From assembly GCA_017987895.1 (NCBI GenBank), contig JAGNSU010000026.1:1-38141 (forward strand): DNA of 38,141 nucleotides, given 5' to 3'. The notes beneath the pieces are model-generated. The model worked only from the letters and a program-made list of their open reading frames with translations. It did no database searches and was not told the origin of the DNA. Position numbers and translations under genes: made by a program. The stretch's first letter is position 1. Every line of letters begins with the position of its first letter. This document shows positions 15,598 to 23,750 of the stretch, piece by piece. Origin of the DNA: Flavobacteriales bacterium (lineage in GTDB: Bacteria; Bacteroidota; Bacteroidia; Flavobacteriales_F; PHOS-HE28).

Positions 15598-16440
15598 CTA
15601 CTTACCCTTCTTTTTCTTCTGCGCCTTCACTTGCAGCGCCGTCCTGGCGTACACGAAGTAAACGTCCACGTAGGGGCGCATCAGTTTCGGCAGGGACCTG
15701 TTCTTCTCCACGGGCACGATCACCAGCACTTTGTCGTCCCAGTCGGCTCCTACGTATGCCTTGTACTTCTTGAAGTTGTTCAGCAAGGGCGCCCGTTCAT
15801 CGAAGGAATCGATGCCGTCGGGCCAATTGCGCTCGTGGCTGCGGAAGACCACCGCATCGATCTCGGGTTGGCTCATACCGCTCGCCTCCAACGCCTTGCG
15901 GGCGATCTCGTCGTTGCCCAGGTCGTAGGTGGCATAGAGCTCGTCGGGGCGCAGGATCAAGGCCATGTCACGGTTCTTCCACTGCGGTCCCCGGCTGATC
16001 TCGGGCCGGGTCTTGGGGGCTTCCACCGCGGTGAGCGCTGAATCGGGCAGCACCACGAAGAGATCGGCGGCGGGCCGAAGTTCCTCTGGCATGTGGATAT
16101 TGTCCTTGGCGGGCAGCATCACCACGGTGAGCGGCACCTCCTCTTCGGTATAGCTGAAGAGCCGGAAGGCCGAATAGTTCTTGATGTACGGCGCGTTGGC
16201 TTTCCGGGCGCTGTCGTTGGCCAGACCGGTCGGCCATACGTCGGTCGAACTGTTCAGCAGGACCTGCTGTTGTTGATCTTCCGGCAGCCCGGCTGCCTGC
16301 AAACCGGCCTTGGCGGCTTTGCCCTTCAGCACGTCGTTACTGGCACGCAACGCCTCGGGATGGGTGATGCGCACTTCGTATTGGGCCACAGTGGTAAGGC
16401 CCGCAGCGATCATCAGGGCGGTGAGGAGAACGGTTCTCAT
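15598..16440 (-). CDS. Secreted two-repeat protein of unknown function
   Basis: I do not recognise a family. The 280-residue protein has a signal peptide (MRTVLLTALMIAAGLTTVAQ) and ends in a Lys-rich tail KAQKKKKGK. It is built from two similar units of about 95-100 residues. Unit 1 (about 35-136) has WPTGLAND, IKNYSAF, VVMLPAKDN, MPEELRP and DLFVVL. Unit 2 (about 176-269) has WPDGIDSF, FKKYKAY, VIVPVEKN, LPKLMRP and DVYFVY in the same order and spacing. It is periplasmic or outer-membrane-associated by inference. It starts the minus-strand train: the ccmB start is 22-49 bases downstream, so it may be co-transcribed with cytochrome c maturation genes. Confidence 0.7.
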   Translation of the reverse strand: MRTVLLTALMIAAGLTTVAQYEVRITHPEALRASNDVLKGKAAKAGLQAAGLPEDQQQQVLLNSSTDVWPTGLANDSARKANAPYIKNYSAFRLFSYTEEEVPLTVVMLPAKDNIHMPEELRPAADLFVVLPDSALTAVEAPKTRPEISRGPQWKNRDMALILRPDELYATYDLGNDEIARKALEASGMSQPEIDAVVFRSHERNWPDGIDSFDERAPLLNNFKKYKAYVGADWDDKVLVIVPVEKNRSLPKLMRPYVDVYFVYARTALQVKAQKKKKGK

Positions 16441-16476
16441 GATGTAGGAATGGACCTTGGTACGGAGGATCGTGGC

Positions 16477-16484
16477 GAAAGGTA
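16477..16484 (-). promoter_or_regulatory. Possible -7 element for the ccm train
   Basis: Reading the minus strand, TACCTTTC (16484-16477) differs from TAnnTTTG only in the last base and lies 36 bases before the ATG at 16440. It is the best candidate promoter for the minus-strand genes down to 6532. Confidence 0.35.
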
Positions 16485-16504
16485 CCATCGGACCGAAAGC
16501 TTAA

Positions 16505-16547
16505 CATGGGCCCTGGAGCGCCTCTTCAGAAGCGCTCGCGGGCCATG
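16505..16547 (-). terminator. Imperfect hairpin after the T9SS type A gene
   Basis: CATGG...CCC and GAGCGC on one side (16505-16521) pair with GCGCTC...GGG and CCATG on the other (16532-16547), with a one-base bulge and a 2x2 internal loop around a 10-base loop. It begins 18 bases after the stop of the gene at 16565-17395. A TTAAGCTTT run follows on the minus strand. Confidence 0.5.
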
Positions 16548-16564
16548 CGCCTAGAGGCCTTGCG

Positions 16565-17395
16565 CTACTCCTTCACCACAGCGGAATACCGCCAGCTCGA
16601 ACGCGCGGGGATCCCCACGAAATAGAGCCCTGGATCCAGACCGTTCATGTCGATGCCTTCCGGTGAAAGCGTTCCACTTCGCAGGATGCGGCCATCGGTG
16701 TGGATGAGCTGAAAAGGAGTGTTGGGCGCGACACCGGACAACTGTACGCTGCTGATGGTGGGATTGGGATAGGGAATGAGCGGTGCGGCGGCGAATTGAT
16801 CGACCACACCCGTGGTGGGCGCGAGATCGAAGCCGATATCCTGCCAGGTGGTCACCACGCTTTGGCCGGTAGGGGAGGTGAGGTCGTTCCAGTAGAGCTT
16901 GCGCCCTGCCAGATTGGTGCTGTAGGTCCCGAAATTGGTGGTGGCACTGCCGGTGAAGCTGATGTCCACCACCAGTGTCTGTGAGGCATCGAACACGAAC
17001 GCGGTGTCCAAGGGGATCACGAACCAATCACCGGTGGTGCCGGGGGCGATGGTGTAGGTGGCCAGGGTAAGAATTGTATCGAGCCCGGTGAAGAACGTGT
17101 CACCACCGGCGAAAGCCGTGGCGGAGGTCTGCGTCATCCGCACCATTAAATTCGTGAGGGTATTGCCGCTCGTTTGTCCCGTGGTACCATAGCGGTAGTA
17201 GATGCGCGTGATCTCGCCATCGGTCGCGCCGGTAAGATCGGCGGGGAGATAGAGGCACTGGCTGTGGTTCGCGGTGGCCAGATTGCCGAGCAGGAAGGTG
17301 CTGTTGCTGCTGCCGCAGCACTTCTGCACCGTTTGGGCCTGGGTGGACGCGAATGCAGGTAGCATAAGCAGGGCGGAGAAGTAGCGGTGCATCAT
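16565..17395 (-). CDS. Secreted protein with T9SS type A sorting domain
   Basis: A 276-residue exported protein. The signal peptide starts MMHRYFSALLMLPAF and ends near STQAQ. The middle (about 20-195) is a beta-rich domain with KCCGSSNSTFLLGN, IYYRYGT and GDWFVIPLDTAFVFD, of unknown role. The last 70 residues follow the T9SS type A pattern: PYPNPTISSVQLSG, a strand TPFQLIHTDGRILRSG, then IDMNGLDPGLYFVGI and a short final strand YSAVVKE. Such proteins cross the outer membrane by T9SS and often stay on the surface. The start can be either of two adjacent ATGs (17395 or 17392). It is divergent from the first peroxidase gene. Confidence 0.82.
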   Translation of the reverse strand: MMHRYFSALLMLPAFASTQAQTVQKCCGSSNSTFLLGNLATANHSQCLYLPADLTGATDGEITRIYYRYGTTGQTSGNTLTNLMVRMTQTSATAFAGGDTFFTGLDTILTLATYTIAPGTTGDWFVIPLDTAFVFDASQTLVVDISFTGSATTNFGTYSTNLAGRKLYWNDLTSPTGQSVVTTWQDIGFDLAPTTGVVDQFAAAPLIPYPNPTISSVQLSGVAPNTPFQLIHTDGRILRSGTLSPEGIDMNGLDPGLYFVGIPARSSWRYSAVVKE

Positions 17396-17415
17396 GTGCC
17401 TAGGATCGTTCGCCA

Positions 17416-17524
17416 CCAAGGTACCGGTCGGCGGGACACCGGCTGCTTGTGACGCGAACCGCCAGGGATCACGAATGTTCGTCGTTCGAAAGGACCTGAT
17501 CTCCCCGAACCATCCCGACCTTTG
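17416..17524. promoter_or_regulatory. Divergent promoters between the T9SS type A gene and the first peroxidase
   Basis: In the 143-base gap, GACCTTTG (17517-17524, plus) is one base from TAnnTTTG and lies 14 bases before the peroxidase ATG. On the minus strand TACCTTGG (17423-17416), also one mismatch, lies about 20 bases before the T9SS gene. No clear -33 elements were seen. Confidence 0.4.
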
Positions 17525-17538
17525 CGCGTTACTTTCCC

Positions 17539-18123
17539 ATGCGCAAGCTCGCTTTGATCAGTCTATTCTCCTCGCTCTTCGGCTGTTCCAGCCGGGCCCA
17601 GAACCCGCTGCCGCTGGTCGATCCGCCGCAGTCCTTCTACAGCCTCAAGGCCGCTGACATAGCCGGGCAGGAGGTAGGCATGGACCAGTTCAAGGGGCAC
17701 AAGGTGCTGGTGGTGAACACGGCCAGCAACTGCGGCAACACACCGCAGTACGCCAAGTTGGAGGAGTTGCACAAGCGCTATGCGGCCACGGGCCTGATGG
17801 TCGTGGGCTTCCCCAGCAACGATTTTTTGCGGCAGGAGCCCGGATCCAATGCCGATATCGCGAAGTTCTGCGAGGAGAAGTACAGCATCACCTTCCCCAT
17901 GATGGGCAAGGTGGAGGTGAAGGGCAAGGCGATGCACCCGGTGTACGCTTGGCTCACGCAGAAAGCGAACAACGGCGCACTGGACAGCAAGGTGAAGTGG
18001 AACTTCCAGAAATACCTGATCGACGAGCAGGGCCGTTTGGTCGCGGTGTTCGATCCGGGCACCGATCCATTGAGCGAGGAGATCATTTCATTGATCCGCC
18101 CTGTGGACGAAGCAAAACCGTGA
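17539..18123 (+). CDS. Glutathione-peroxidase-family lipoprotein, copy 1
   Basis: A 194-residue thiol peroxidase. A lipobox-like SLFGC puts the lipidated cysteine at residue 16, so it should be anchored to a membrane on the periplasmic side. The peroxidatic site is VNTASNCGNTPQY (Cys65), without selenocysteine. A likely resolving cysteine lies in KFCEEKYSITFPM. The catalytic Trp/Asn appear in KWNFQKYLID. The loop that usually reads NQF is FPSNDFLRQEPG, so the catalytic Gln is replaced by Asp. Enzymes with this fold mostly use thioredoxin rather than glutathione. It is followed at once by a paralogue and then bshB1. The ATG at 17539 starts the signal peptide. Confidence 0.9.
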   Translation: MRKLALISLFSSLFGCSSRAQNPLPLVDPPQSFYSLKAADIAGQEVGMDQFKGHKVLVVNTASNCGNTPQYAKLEELHKRYAATGLMVVGFPSNDFLRQEPGSNADIAKFCEEKYSITFPMMGKVEVKGKAMHPVYAWLTQKANNGALDSKVKWNFQKYLIDEQGRLVAVFDPGTDPLSEEIISLIRPVDEAKP

Positions 18124-18128
18124 ACCGC

Positions 18129-18698
18129 ATGCGCACCTTGTTGATCCCTGTCACAGTATTGCTCCTGGCCTGCGGAGAGCCCCTGCCCATGACCCATGAA
18201 CCGCAAGACCAGACCGACGTGAAGGACCTGTACAGTTTGACCGCCACCGATATCCACGGGCAACCCTTCTCCTTCGGTTCGCTGCGGGGGAAGAAAGTGT
18301 TGATCGTGAACACCGCCAGCGAATGTGGCAATACGCCACAGTACGCACAGTTACAGGAGTTGTACGAAACCTATCAGGACAAGGGATTGGTGATCGTGGG
18401 CTTTCCCAGCAACGACTTCGGAGGCCAGGAGCCGGGCACGGAAGCGGAGATCAAGACCTTCTGCCAGCAGAACTATGCCATCACCTTTCCCATGATGAGC
18501 AAGGTGCATACCAAGGGTGCGGGGCAACATCCGGTTTACCAGTGGCTCACACACAAAGCGTTGAACGGCTTGCAGGACTCCGAGGTGGAGTGGAATTTCC
18601 ACAAGTTTTTGATCGATACAAAAGGCCACCTGGTGATGAGCCTTTCTGCGGAAATGAGCCCCCTGGACGATCGGGTGATGTCCTGGCTACAGCACTAG
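18129..18698 (+). CDS. Glutathione-peroxidase-family lipoprotein, copy 2
   Basis: A 189-residue paralogue of the preceding gene. The lipobox LLLAC places the lipidated cysteine at residue 15. The peroxidatic site is VNTASECGNTPQY (Cys66), with FPSNDFGGQEPG (Asp in place of Gln, as in copy 1), the cysteine in KTFCQQNYAITFPM, and EWNFHKFLID. The high similarity and tandem order indicate a gene duplication. I use the ATG at 18129, five bases after the first stop; a GTG at 18120 overlapping that stop is possible and would add three residues. The two genes are surely one transcript. Confidence 0.9.
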   Translation: MRTLLIPVTVLLLACGEPLPMTHEPQDQTDVKDLYSLTATDIHGQPFSFGSLRGKKVLIVNTASECGNTPQYAQLQELYETYQDKGLVIVGFPSNDFGGQEPGTEAEIKTFCQQNYAITFPMMSKVHTKGAGQHPVYQWLTHKALNGLQDSEVEWNFHKFLIDTKGHLVMSLSAEMSPLDDRVMSWLQH

Positions 18699-18773
18699 CG
18701 CCGAGACGTCGACCCAGTGTCTTCGTCGATGCTGAGCGAAAGCGGAACGGTCGACCGGAACGGATGACAGCGG

Positions 18774-18781
18774 CATCTTTG
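18774..18781 (+). promoter_or_regulatory. Possible -7 element directly before bshB1
   Basis: CATCTTTG (18774-18781), one mismatch from TAnnTTTG, ends 4 bases before the ATG. If used, the mRNA would be nearly leaderless. A 10-base palindrome CGGTCGACCG (18748-18757) lies just upstream and could be an operator. Confidence 0.3.
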
Positions 18782-18785
18782 CACC

Positions 18786-19526
18786 ATGCGGCAATTCCCA
18801 ATGCAAGGCGGCCCGGTGGACATCTTGTGCATCACGGCGCACCCGGACGATGTGGAGATCAGCATGAGCGGCACGGTGCTTCATCACCGCGCACTTGGCC
18901 ATAGCGTCGGTATTGTGGATCTGACCGCCGGTGAGCTGGGCACGCGCGGTACTCCGGAGATCCGTGCGCAAGAAGCGGAAGCGGGTCGCAAAGTGCTGGG
19001 AGCGGAGTTCCGCTATCAACTCGGGCTGCGCGATGGCTTTTTCCGCGCTGATGAGGATAGCCTGTTGCGCGTAATGGGAAGTATCCGCCGACACCGCCCA
19101 CGCATCGTCCTCACGAACGCGATCCGTGATCGGCATCCCGATCATGGCCGCGCCGCGACGTTGGTGGCCGAGGCGTGTTTCCTCAGTGGGCTGCGCCGTG
19201 TAGTGACCTCGGACGGAGGCACGGAGCAAGAAGCATGGCGACCAACTACTGTACTGCATGCGGTGCAGGACCGATGGATCGATCCCGACCTGGTGCTGGA
19301 TATCACGCCGCACTGGGACAAGAAGATGGAGTCGCTGCTGTGCTTCGGCTCGCAGTTCCACGATCCCGCGAGCAAAGAGCCCGTGAGCCCGATCGCACGC
19401 CCGGACTTCCTGCCCTTCTTGAAAGGACGCAGCTTGGAAATGGGGCGGTTGATCGGCGTGACCTACGGGGAAGGTTTCTCCACCGTGCGTCCCCCTGCCG
19501 TGCGGGACCTGATGGATCTGGGATAG
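18786..19526 (+). CDS. bshB1: Bacillithiol biosynthesis deacetylase BshB1
   Basis: A 246-residue PIG-L/LmbE-type zinc deacetylase. It matches BshB1, which deacetylates N-acetylglucosaminyl-malate in making the low-molecular-weight thiol bacillithiol. Visible signs are ITAHPDDVEISMSGT with the zinc-binding HPDD (19-22), LTAGELGTRGTPEIR, DRHPDHGRA with a further zinc His (117 or 120), ACFLSGLRR, SQFHDPASKEP and GRLIGVTYGEGF. The last two are typical of the BshB1 group rather than of other PIG-L enzymes. A start at the ATG at 18786 gives a short N-terminus before VDILCITAHP; an ATG at 18801 is also possible. It follows two peroxidase genes, suggesting a thiol-redox block. Confidence 0.93.
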   Translation: MRQFPMQGGPVDILCITAHPDDVEISMSGTVLHHRALGHSVGIVDLTAGELGTRGTPEIRAQEAEAGRKVLGAEFRYQLGLRDGFFRADEDSLLRVMGSIRRHRPRIVLTNAIRDRHPDHGRAATLVAEACFLSGLRRVVTSDGGTEQEAWRPTTVLHAVQDRWIDPDLVLDITPHWDKKMESLLCFGSQFHDPASKEPVSPIARPDFLPFLKGRSLEMGRLIGVTYGEGFSTVRPPAVRDLMDLG

Positions 19527-19542
19527 GAGCGCTCGCTGGCGA

Positions 19543-20796
19543 TCATATCCGGGACCACGCCATGCGGATCCGTTCCACATCCGCCGCGGTCGGTTTGAGA
19601 TCGACGAGGCGCGCGCCCGTGAGCCGGTTGAAGATCCAACCTTGGTAGATGGCGTTCGCACCGTAGGCGAGGGACGCCGTCGCCGCCGCGCCGAGAAGCC
19701 CATGGTGCGACACTAGGAAAATACCGAAAACCACGGTGATCATCAAGCCGATGCCCGATCCGATGGCGTTGTGTTTGTTCGCCCCCACGCCGCTGAAGTA
19801 ATGACTGTAGGCCTGCGACGCGGCCATGGCCACGATGCCCGGCGCCAGCACCAGCAGGATCGGTCGCAACCCTTGGACCTCCTTGCCGAAAAGCCATGCG
19901 AACAGCGCGTCCGGCAACAGCAAGGCGATGATCATGGCACCTGCTGCCGAGATGACGGCCACCTTGAAGACCGTGAGCGTGAGCGAACGCTGGCGAGCGG
20001 CGGCCGCCTCATTGCTCACCGATCCGTAGAGCACGAGCCCCAGGCTGCGCGGCACCAGCCAGGCGCCTTCCGCCAGTTGGGTGGCCACCGAGTAAACCCC
20101 CAGCGGTGCCAATCCACGAAAGTGCTCGATGAGGTAGTACGCCAGACGATAGTTGAGCAACTGCATCACGTTCGCGCTCTGGATCTGCAGCCCCTGCCTC
20201 ACCATGCGTCGCAACAACCCCGGTTCCGCTTGGACGGTGGCAGGTTGTGACGATAAGAAGATCGCCAATGTGCTCAGCAGCAAGGTGGCGCCGAAGGCCA
20301 CGTAGCTCGCCCATACATAGCTCACCACATCGCGATGGCCCGACATCCGCAGAAGGAGCACGAACATGGCGAGCAATAGAGCGGCATGTGCGGCCACGAT
20401 CCAGTTATAGGCACGGAACCGCTTACGCCCCACCAGCACGTTCAGGTGAATGGAATAGAGCGATTGCATGAACGCGAGGATCACCACATGCAGCGACAAC
20501 CCTTCCGATACCAGCGGCAGGAAGGAAATAGCTGCGGCGACGAACGCCGTGATCACCGCCCACGCATAGGCGGGCCTCAACAAGGCACCGAGCGGAGCGC
20601 GTGGCATCAGGTGCACCAAAGCACCTCCACCCACCACATTGTTCAGCAATTGTACGAGGGTGATGCCCAGCACGATCAAGCTGATGGCCCCGAGCCCTTC
20701 CGCGCCGAGCGCATGCCCGGCCACCATGAACACGAGCAGGTTCGCCAGGGTGGTCCACACCCGCGCGAGCACCGAACCGATCACGGGTTTGATCAT
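19543..20796 (-). CDS. Oligosaccharide flippase (Wzx/MATE-like, polysaccharide biosynthesis family)
   Basis: A 417-residue integral membrane protein with about 12 hydrophobic helices. It starts MIKPVIGSVLARVWTTLANL and continues VAGHALGAEGLGAISLIVLG, the typical start of flippases that move lipid-linked sugar units across the inner membrane. Other typical parts are QSANVMQLLNYRLAYYLIEH and FRGLAPLGVYSVATQLAEG. It is the last gene of a minus-strand polysaccharide set; its ATG overlaps the stop of the fusion gene by 4 bases. Its own stop faces the bshB1 stop at 16 bases distance. The sugar unit carried is unknown. Confidence 0.88.
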   Translation of the reverse strand: MIKPVIGSVLARVWTTLANLLVFMVAGHALGAEGLGAISLIVLGITLVQLLNNVVGGGALVHLMPRAPLGALLRPAYAWAVITAFVAAAISFLPLVSEGLSLHVVILAFMQSLYSIHLNVLVGRKRFRAYNWIVAAHAALLLAMFVLLLRMSGHRDVVSYVWASYVAFGATLLLSTLAIFLSSQPATVQAEPGLLRRMVRQGLQIQSANVMQLLNYRLAYYLIEHFRGLAPLGVYSVATQLAEGAWLVPRSLGLVLYGSVSNEAAAARQRSLTLTVFKVAVISAAGAMIIALLLPDALFAWLFGKEVQGLRPILLVLAPGIVAMAASQAYSHYFSGVGANKHNAIGSGIGLMITVVFGIFLVSHHGLLGAAATASLAYGANAIYQGWIFNRLTGARLVDLKPTAADVERIRMAWSRI

Positions 20797-22484
20797 GCCT
20801 GAAGCCGTTTGCGGAAGCGCAGCAGTTTCGCTTTCTGTTCCCGCGCGGCCTTGGCGGGGACCTTCAACAGCCGTTTGCCATCCAGCACCGTGATGTCACC
20901 CACTGCCGCGATGGTGTGCAGGCCTTTGTTGTAGGCCGTTCCACCGATGGGGCCGATGTGCCGCACGGTCTCTTCAGCGAACCTTTCCGGATCGAGCACG
21001 ATCACCCGGTTCAGCGCGATGCGTCCCCCATAGGTGAGCGAACTGTCCTGTGCGGGGCGGTAGAGCGCACCGTTGTGAACGAAGGGCGTGCCTCCAGGGC
21101 GCGCGGACCGTATATCCGTTTTCACCGGGTTCAAGGTGTGTGGGGTCCAAGGGCCTTCCAAGCCCGGGGCGTGGTAAACGAACAATTCCACATTGGTGAG
21201 CGGGGCCTTCGTACCGAACATCCACCAACGGCCTTCCCATTCGATCAGGGTGGGGTCGAAGAGCGGCTCTTCCAACAGGGTGGTCACCGGCTCCAATACG
21301 GTCATTTCGGCGTTGAGGCGATAAAGATCCACCCTTCCGCGCGCGGCCTGCTCGGGGATCACGAGCACTTCACCATCCCGCTCCAATACGAAGGGGTAGG
21401 AGAGATGCTCCGGCAGTTCGAGCACGGTACGCGAGCGCTTCAGCACATTGTCGCGCTTCGGGCGCAGCCGTGCGATCTCCCCCTTGCCGGTGGCGTGATC
21501 GAATTTCTCGTACAGGATGTGCAGCTGCCCGTCGCTCCCAACGAAGCCGAACGGATCGGCGCGGAAGGAGTTCTGCGCGGGTGCCGGCAGCCAGCGCACG
21601 TTCAAGCTGGGGTCCGATTGCAGCAGTTGGTGTATCGGACTGTTCAATATGCCGATGTTCCATTCCTCATGCGCATGGAGGCTGTCCCGGTGGAACCGCA
21701 CTTTGTTCCGCATCCGTTTCCAGAGGAAGCGCACAAAGACCGTGTTCGTAGGATACTTGCGCACTGGCGCTTTCGAGGTGCTCATCGTTCCTTCCGCAGC
21801 GATCGCATCGCCTTGAACGATCCGGCGCATGACCAATGCCGGCCATTGCGCGCTATGGCAGAGCACGGTATCCACGGTATCTTCCAGCGAATGGTCCACG
21901 GTGCTGAACCAGCCCTTGTAAAGGATCCTGCCGGCATCGAGTTTTTCGGTGAGGCGCTGCAATACAGCGCCGATCACCTGCTGGGCGTCCATGATCTCCC
22001 AGAACGCAGGCGGCCCGCCGCGGTACTGCTGCTCATCCCCATGATGATGGCTCCACACGCCATGGGGCGCGGCGGTAAGGATATCGCCGCCCAGGATGTT
22101 GAAACCGAAGCGCAACAGGACATCAGGGCGGTGCGAACGGATCAACGCGAGGTCGGCTTCTTCGAAGTGTTCAGCAGGGCCGCGGAGAATAGGTCGGCAG
22201 CGGATCTTCGGAACGTTCGCCAACTCGGACGAAAGATCCATGGGTTCCATCGCCTTCGGACGGAACCAGCGCTTGCGGTATTGCCGATAGAGCACCGTTC
22301 GCCAGGGATAGTGCAGCGCACGTGTCCATGTGCTCTTCGGGCTGGTGGTCTCCGCGTCGCGTTCGATGAGCAGCACGACCGCAACACCAGGCACGGCGCG
22401 CACGGCAGCGATGCTCTCCGCCTGCCAGCGCTGGAAGGTGGATCCATTGCAGAGGATCCCGACGCGCAAGACCTCAGCCTGCAT
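20793..22484 (-). CDS. Formyltransferase-like domain fused to a five-bladed-propeller domain
   Basis: A 563-residue cytoplasmic protein with two parts. Residues about 1-245 resemble formyl transferases: VGILCNGSTFQRW at the start, HGVWSHHHGDEQQYRGGPP (141-159) and EKLDAGRILYKG (180-191). In Fmt-type enzymes the first block carries Asn-x-His and the second the catalytic Asp. Here the Asn position is Ser145, while His147 and Asp183 are kept. Residues about 275-545 are a GH43-like/GINT1-like propeller: FRADPFGF, SYPFVLERDGEVLVIPEQ, LFDPTLIEWEGRWWMFG and SARPGGTPFVHNGALYRPAQ. It lies between a GT4 gene and a flippase, so modification of a surface sugar is likely. The ATG at 22484 overlaps the GT4 stop by 11 bases. 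Confidence 0.8.
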   Translation of the reverse strand: MQAEVLRVGILCNGSTFQRWQAESIAAVRAVPGVAVVLLIERDAETTSPKSTWTRALHYPWRTVLYRQYRKRWFRPKAMEPMDLSSELANVPKIRCRPILRGPAEHFEEADLALIRSHRPDVLLRFGFNILGGDILTAAPHGVWSHHHGDEQQYRGGPPAFWEIMDAQQVIGAVLQRLTEKLDAGRILYKGWFSTVDHSLEDTVDTVLCHSAQWPALVMRRIVQGDAIAAEGTMSTSKAPVRKYPTNTVFVRFLWKRMRNKVRFHRDSLHAHEEWNIGILNSPIHQLLQSDPSLNVRWLPAPAQNSFRADPFGFVGSDGQLHILYEKFDHATGKGEIARLRPKRDNVLKRSRTVLELPEHLSYPFVLERDGEVLVIPEQAARGRVDLYRLNAEMTVLEPVTTLLEEPLFDPTLIEWEGRWWMFGTKAPLTNVELFVYHAPGLEGPWTPHTLNPVKTDIRSARPGGTPFVHNGALYRPAQDSSLTYGGRIALNRVIVLDPERFAEETVRHIGPIGGTAYNKGLHTIAAVGDITVLDGKRLLKVPAKAAREQKAKLLRFRKRLQA

Positions 22485-23634
22485 GGATCTTTTCGTATAC
22501 GGCCGAGAACCGCTCCGCCACTGCGCCTGGACTGAAGCGCTGGCCCACGGAGCGGCGCACCGCATCAGGTCCATAGTGATGGTGTTCTGCCACCATGTTC
22601 ACCATCGCTTGCGCCAATTGGTCATCGTTCCGCACATCGATCAGTATCCCGTTCTCCGCGGTGATGAACGCTACGGGCCCGCCGCATCGTGTGGCGATCA
22701 CAGGTCTTCCCAAGGCGAGCGCTTCGCCGGTCACCACGCTGAAGGTCTCCACGTTGCTGTTGATGATCACCGAACCCGTGCCGGCCATATGGCGCAACAC
22801 TTCGCTGTTGGAGATCCTTCCATGGAACCGGACGCTGCCGTTCAGGCCGAGGGCCTGGGCCTGTGCGCGGAGCGCGTTCGCATCCGTTCCATCACCGATG
22901 ATGTCGAGTTCCGCTGGGATCCCCTGTTCGCGGCACGAGGCCAGGGCGCGCAGCACGCCGCTCACGTTCTTCGTACGGTCCACCAGATCGGCCACCACCA
23001 TGAAGCGGTGGGCCGGACCCGTGGCGGGGAGCGGCAGATCGAGCCCGGGCACCACGTTCGGCACCACCTCGACGTTCTTGTAGAGCCCGAGCGAAGTGAT
23101 CGCTTCGGATAGAGTTGGGCCAACTGCCGTAACCGCCGACGCTCGGCGGAACAGGTAATGGTTGATGGCCTTGAACAAGGAACTCTTCGCGACCCAGGTG
23201 CCATCGAGATATTCGCTGCTCTGCTCGCTGATCACATAGGGGATCCGATGGCGCAGGCGCAACCAGAACGCGAGCAAGGCCGGCCGCACCATGATCTGCA
23301 CATGCACCAGGTCCGGCGCCCCGCGTTCCTTCCACACCCGACCCAAGCCGCGCAGTCCCGTGGTCCAGTAACGCAACAGATTGATGACTTTCCGCAAGGT
23401 CTTCCACGCGCTATGCGAAGGCCGGTAGTAGCAGCGCAGTTCCCAGGCGCCGTCGCGTTCGTCCAGTTCCTCAACAGGATGCTCTGTGGATCCGGACAAT
23501 GCGATCACAGCGACCACGCTCACCCGATGCTGGAGCGCCACCGCCAGGGTCTGCTTGCGGATGAAGTCCCCCAGCTGCGGGTCGTGGCGGCCCGGATACC
23601 ACTTGGGGAGGACAAGTACATGCATGTGTTTCAT
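22474..23634 (-). CDS. GT4-family glycosyltransferase
   Basis: A 386-residue GT-B enzyme. The N-terminal half starts MHVLVLPKWYPGRHDPQLGD, the usual start of GT4 enzymes from polysaccharide clusters. The C-terminal half holds the nucleotide-sugar site: VADLVDRTKNVSGVLRAL, LDIIGDGTD, VRFHGRISNSEV and NVETFSVVTGEALALGRPV, with the E-x7-E signature. It transfers a sugar from an NDP donor in assembling a surface glycan; donor and acceptor are unknown. I use the ATG at 23634 (MKHMHVLV); ATGs at 23625 or 23643 are possible. It is the first gene of the GT4-fusion-flippase unit. Confidence 0.88.
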   Translation of the reverse strand: MKHMHVLVLPKWYPGRHDPQLGDFIRKQTLAVALQHRVSVVAVIALSGSTEHPVEELDERDGAWELRCYYRPSHSAWKTLRKVINLLRYWTTGLRGLGRVWKERGAPDLVHVQIMVRPALLAFWLRLRHRIPYVISEQSSEYLDGTWVAKSSLFKAINHYLFRRASAVTAVGPTLSEAITSLGLYKNVEVVPNVVPGLDLPLPATGPAHRFMVVADLVDRTKNVSGVLRALASCREQGIPAELDIIGDGTDANALRAQAQALGLNGSVRFHGRISNSEVLRHMAGTGSVIINSNVETFSVVTGEALALGRPVIATRCGGPVAFITAENGILIDVRNDDQLAQAMVNMVAEHHHYGPDAVRRSVGQRFSPGAVAERFSAVYEKIHAG

Positions 23635-23750
23635 CTCTCTCATCCCGATCCATCGGGGCCGCTTGTCGGGGGAGCCGCGCAAATTACGGCCGGACGGCGC
23701 AGCGGGCGGGTGGCTAGGCGGCTTCCGCGCGGCGGTCGCGTGCAGGCGGT

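Noticed and set aside
20916..22535. 539-codon open frame opposite the formyltransferase/propeller gene
   Set aside because: Antisense shadow without recognisable features; the minus-strand gene has clear domains.
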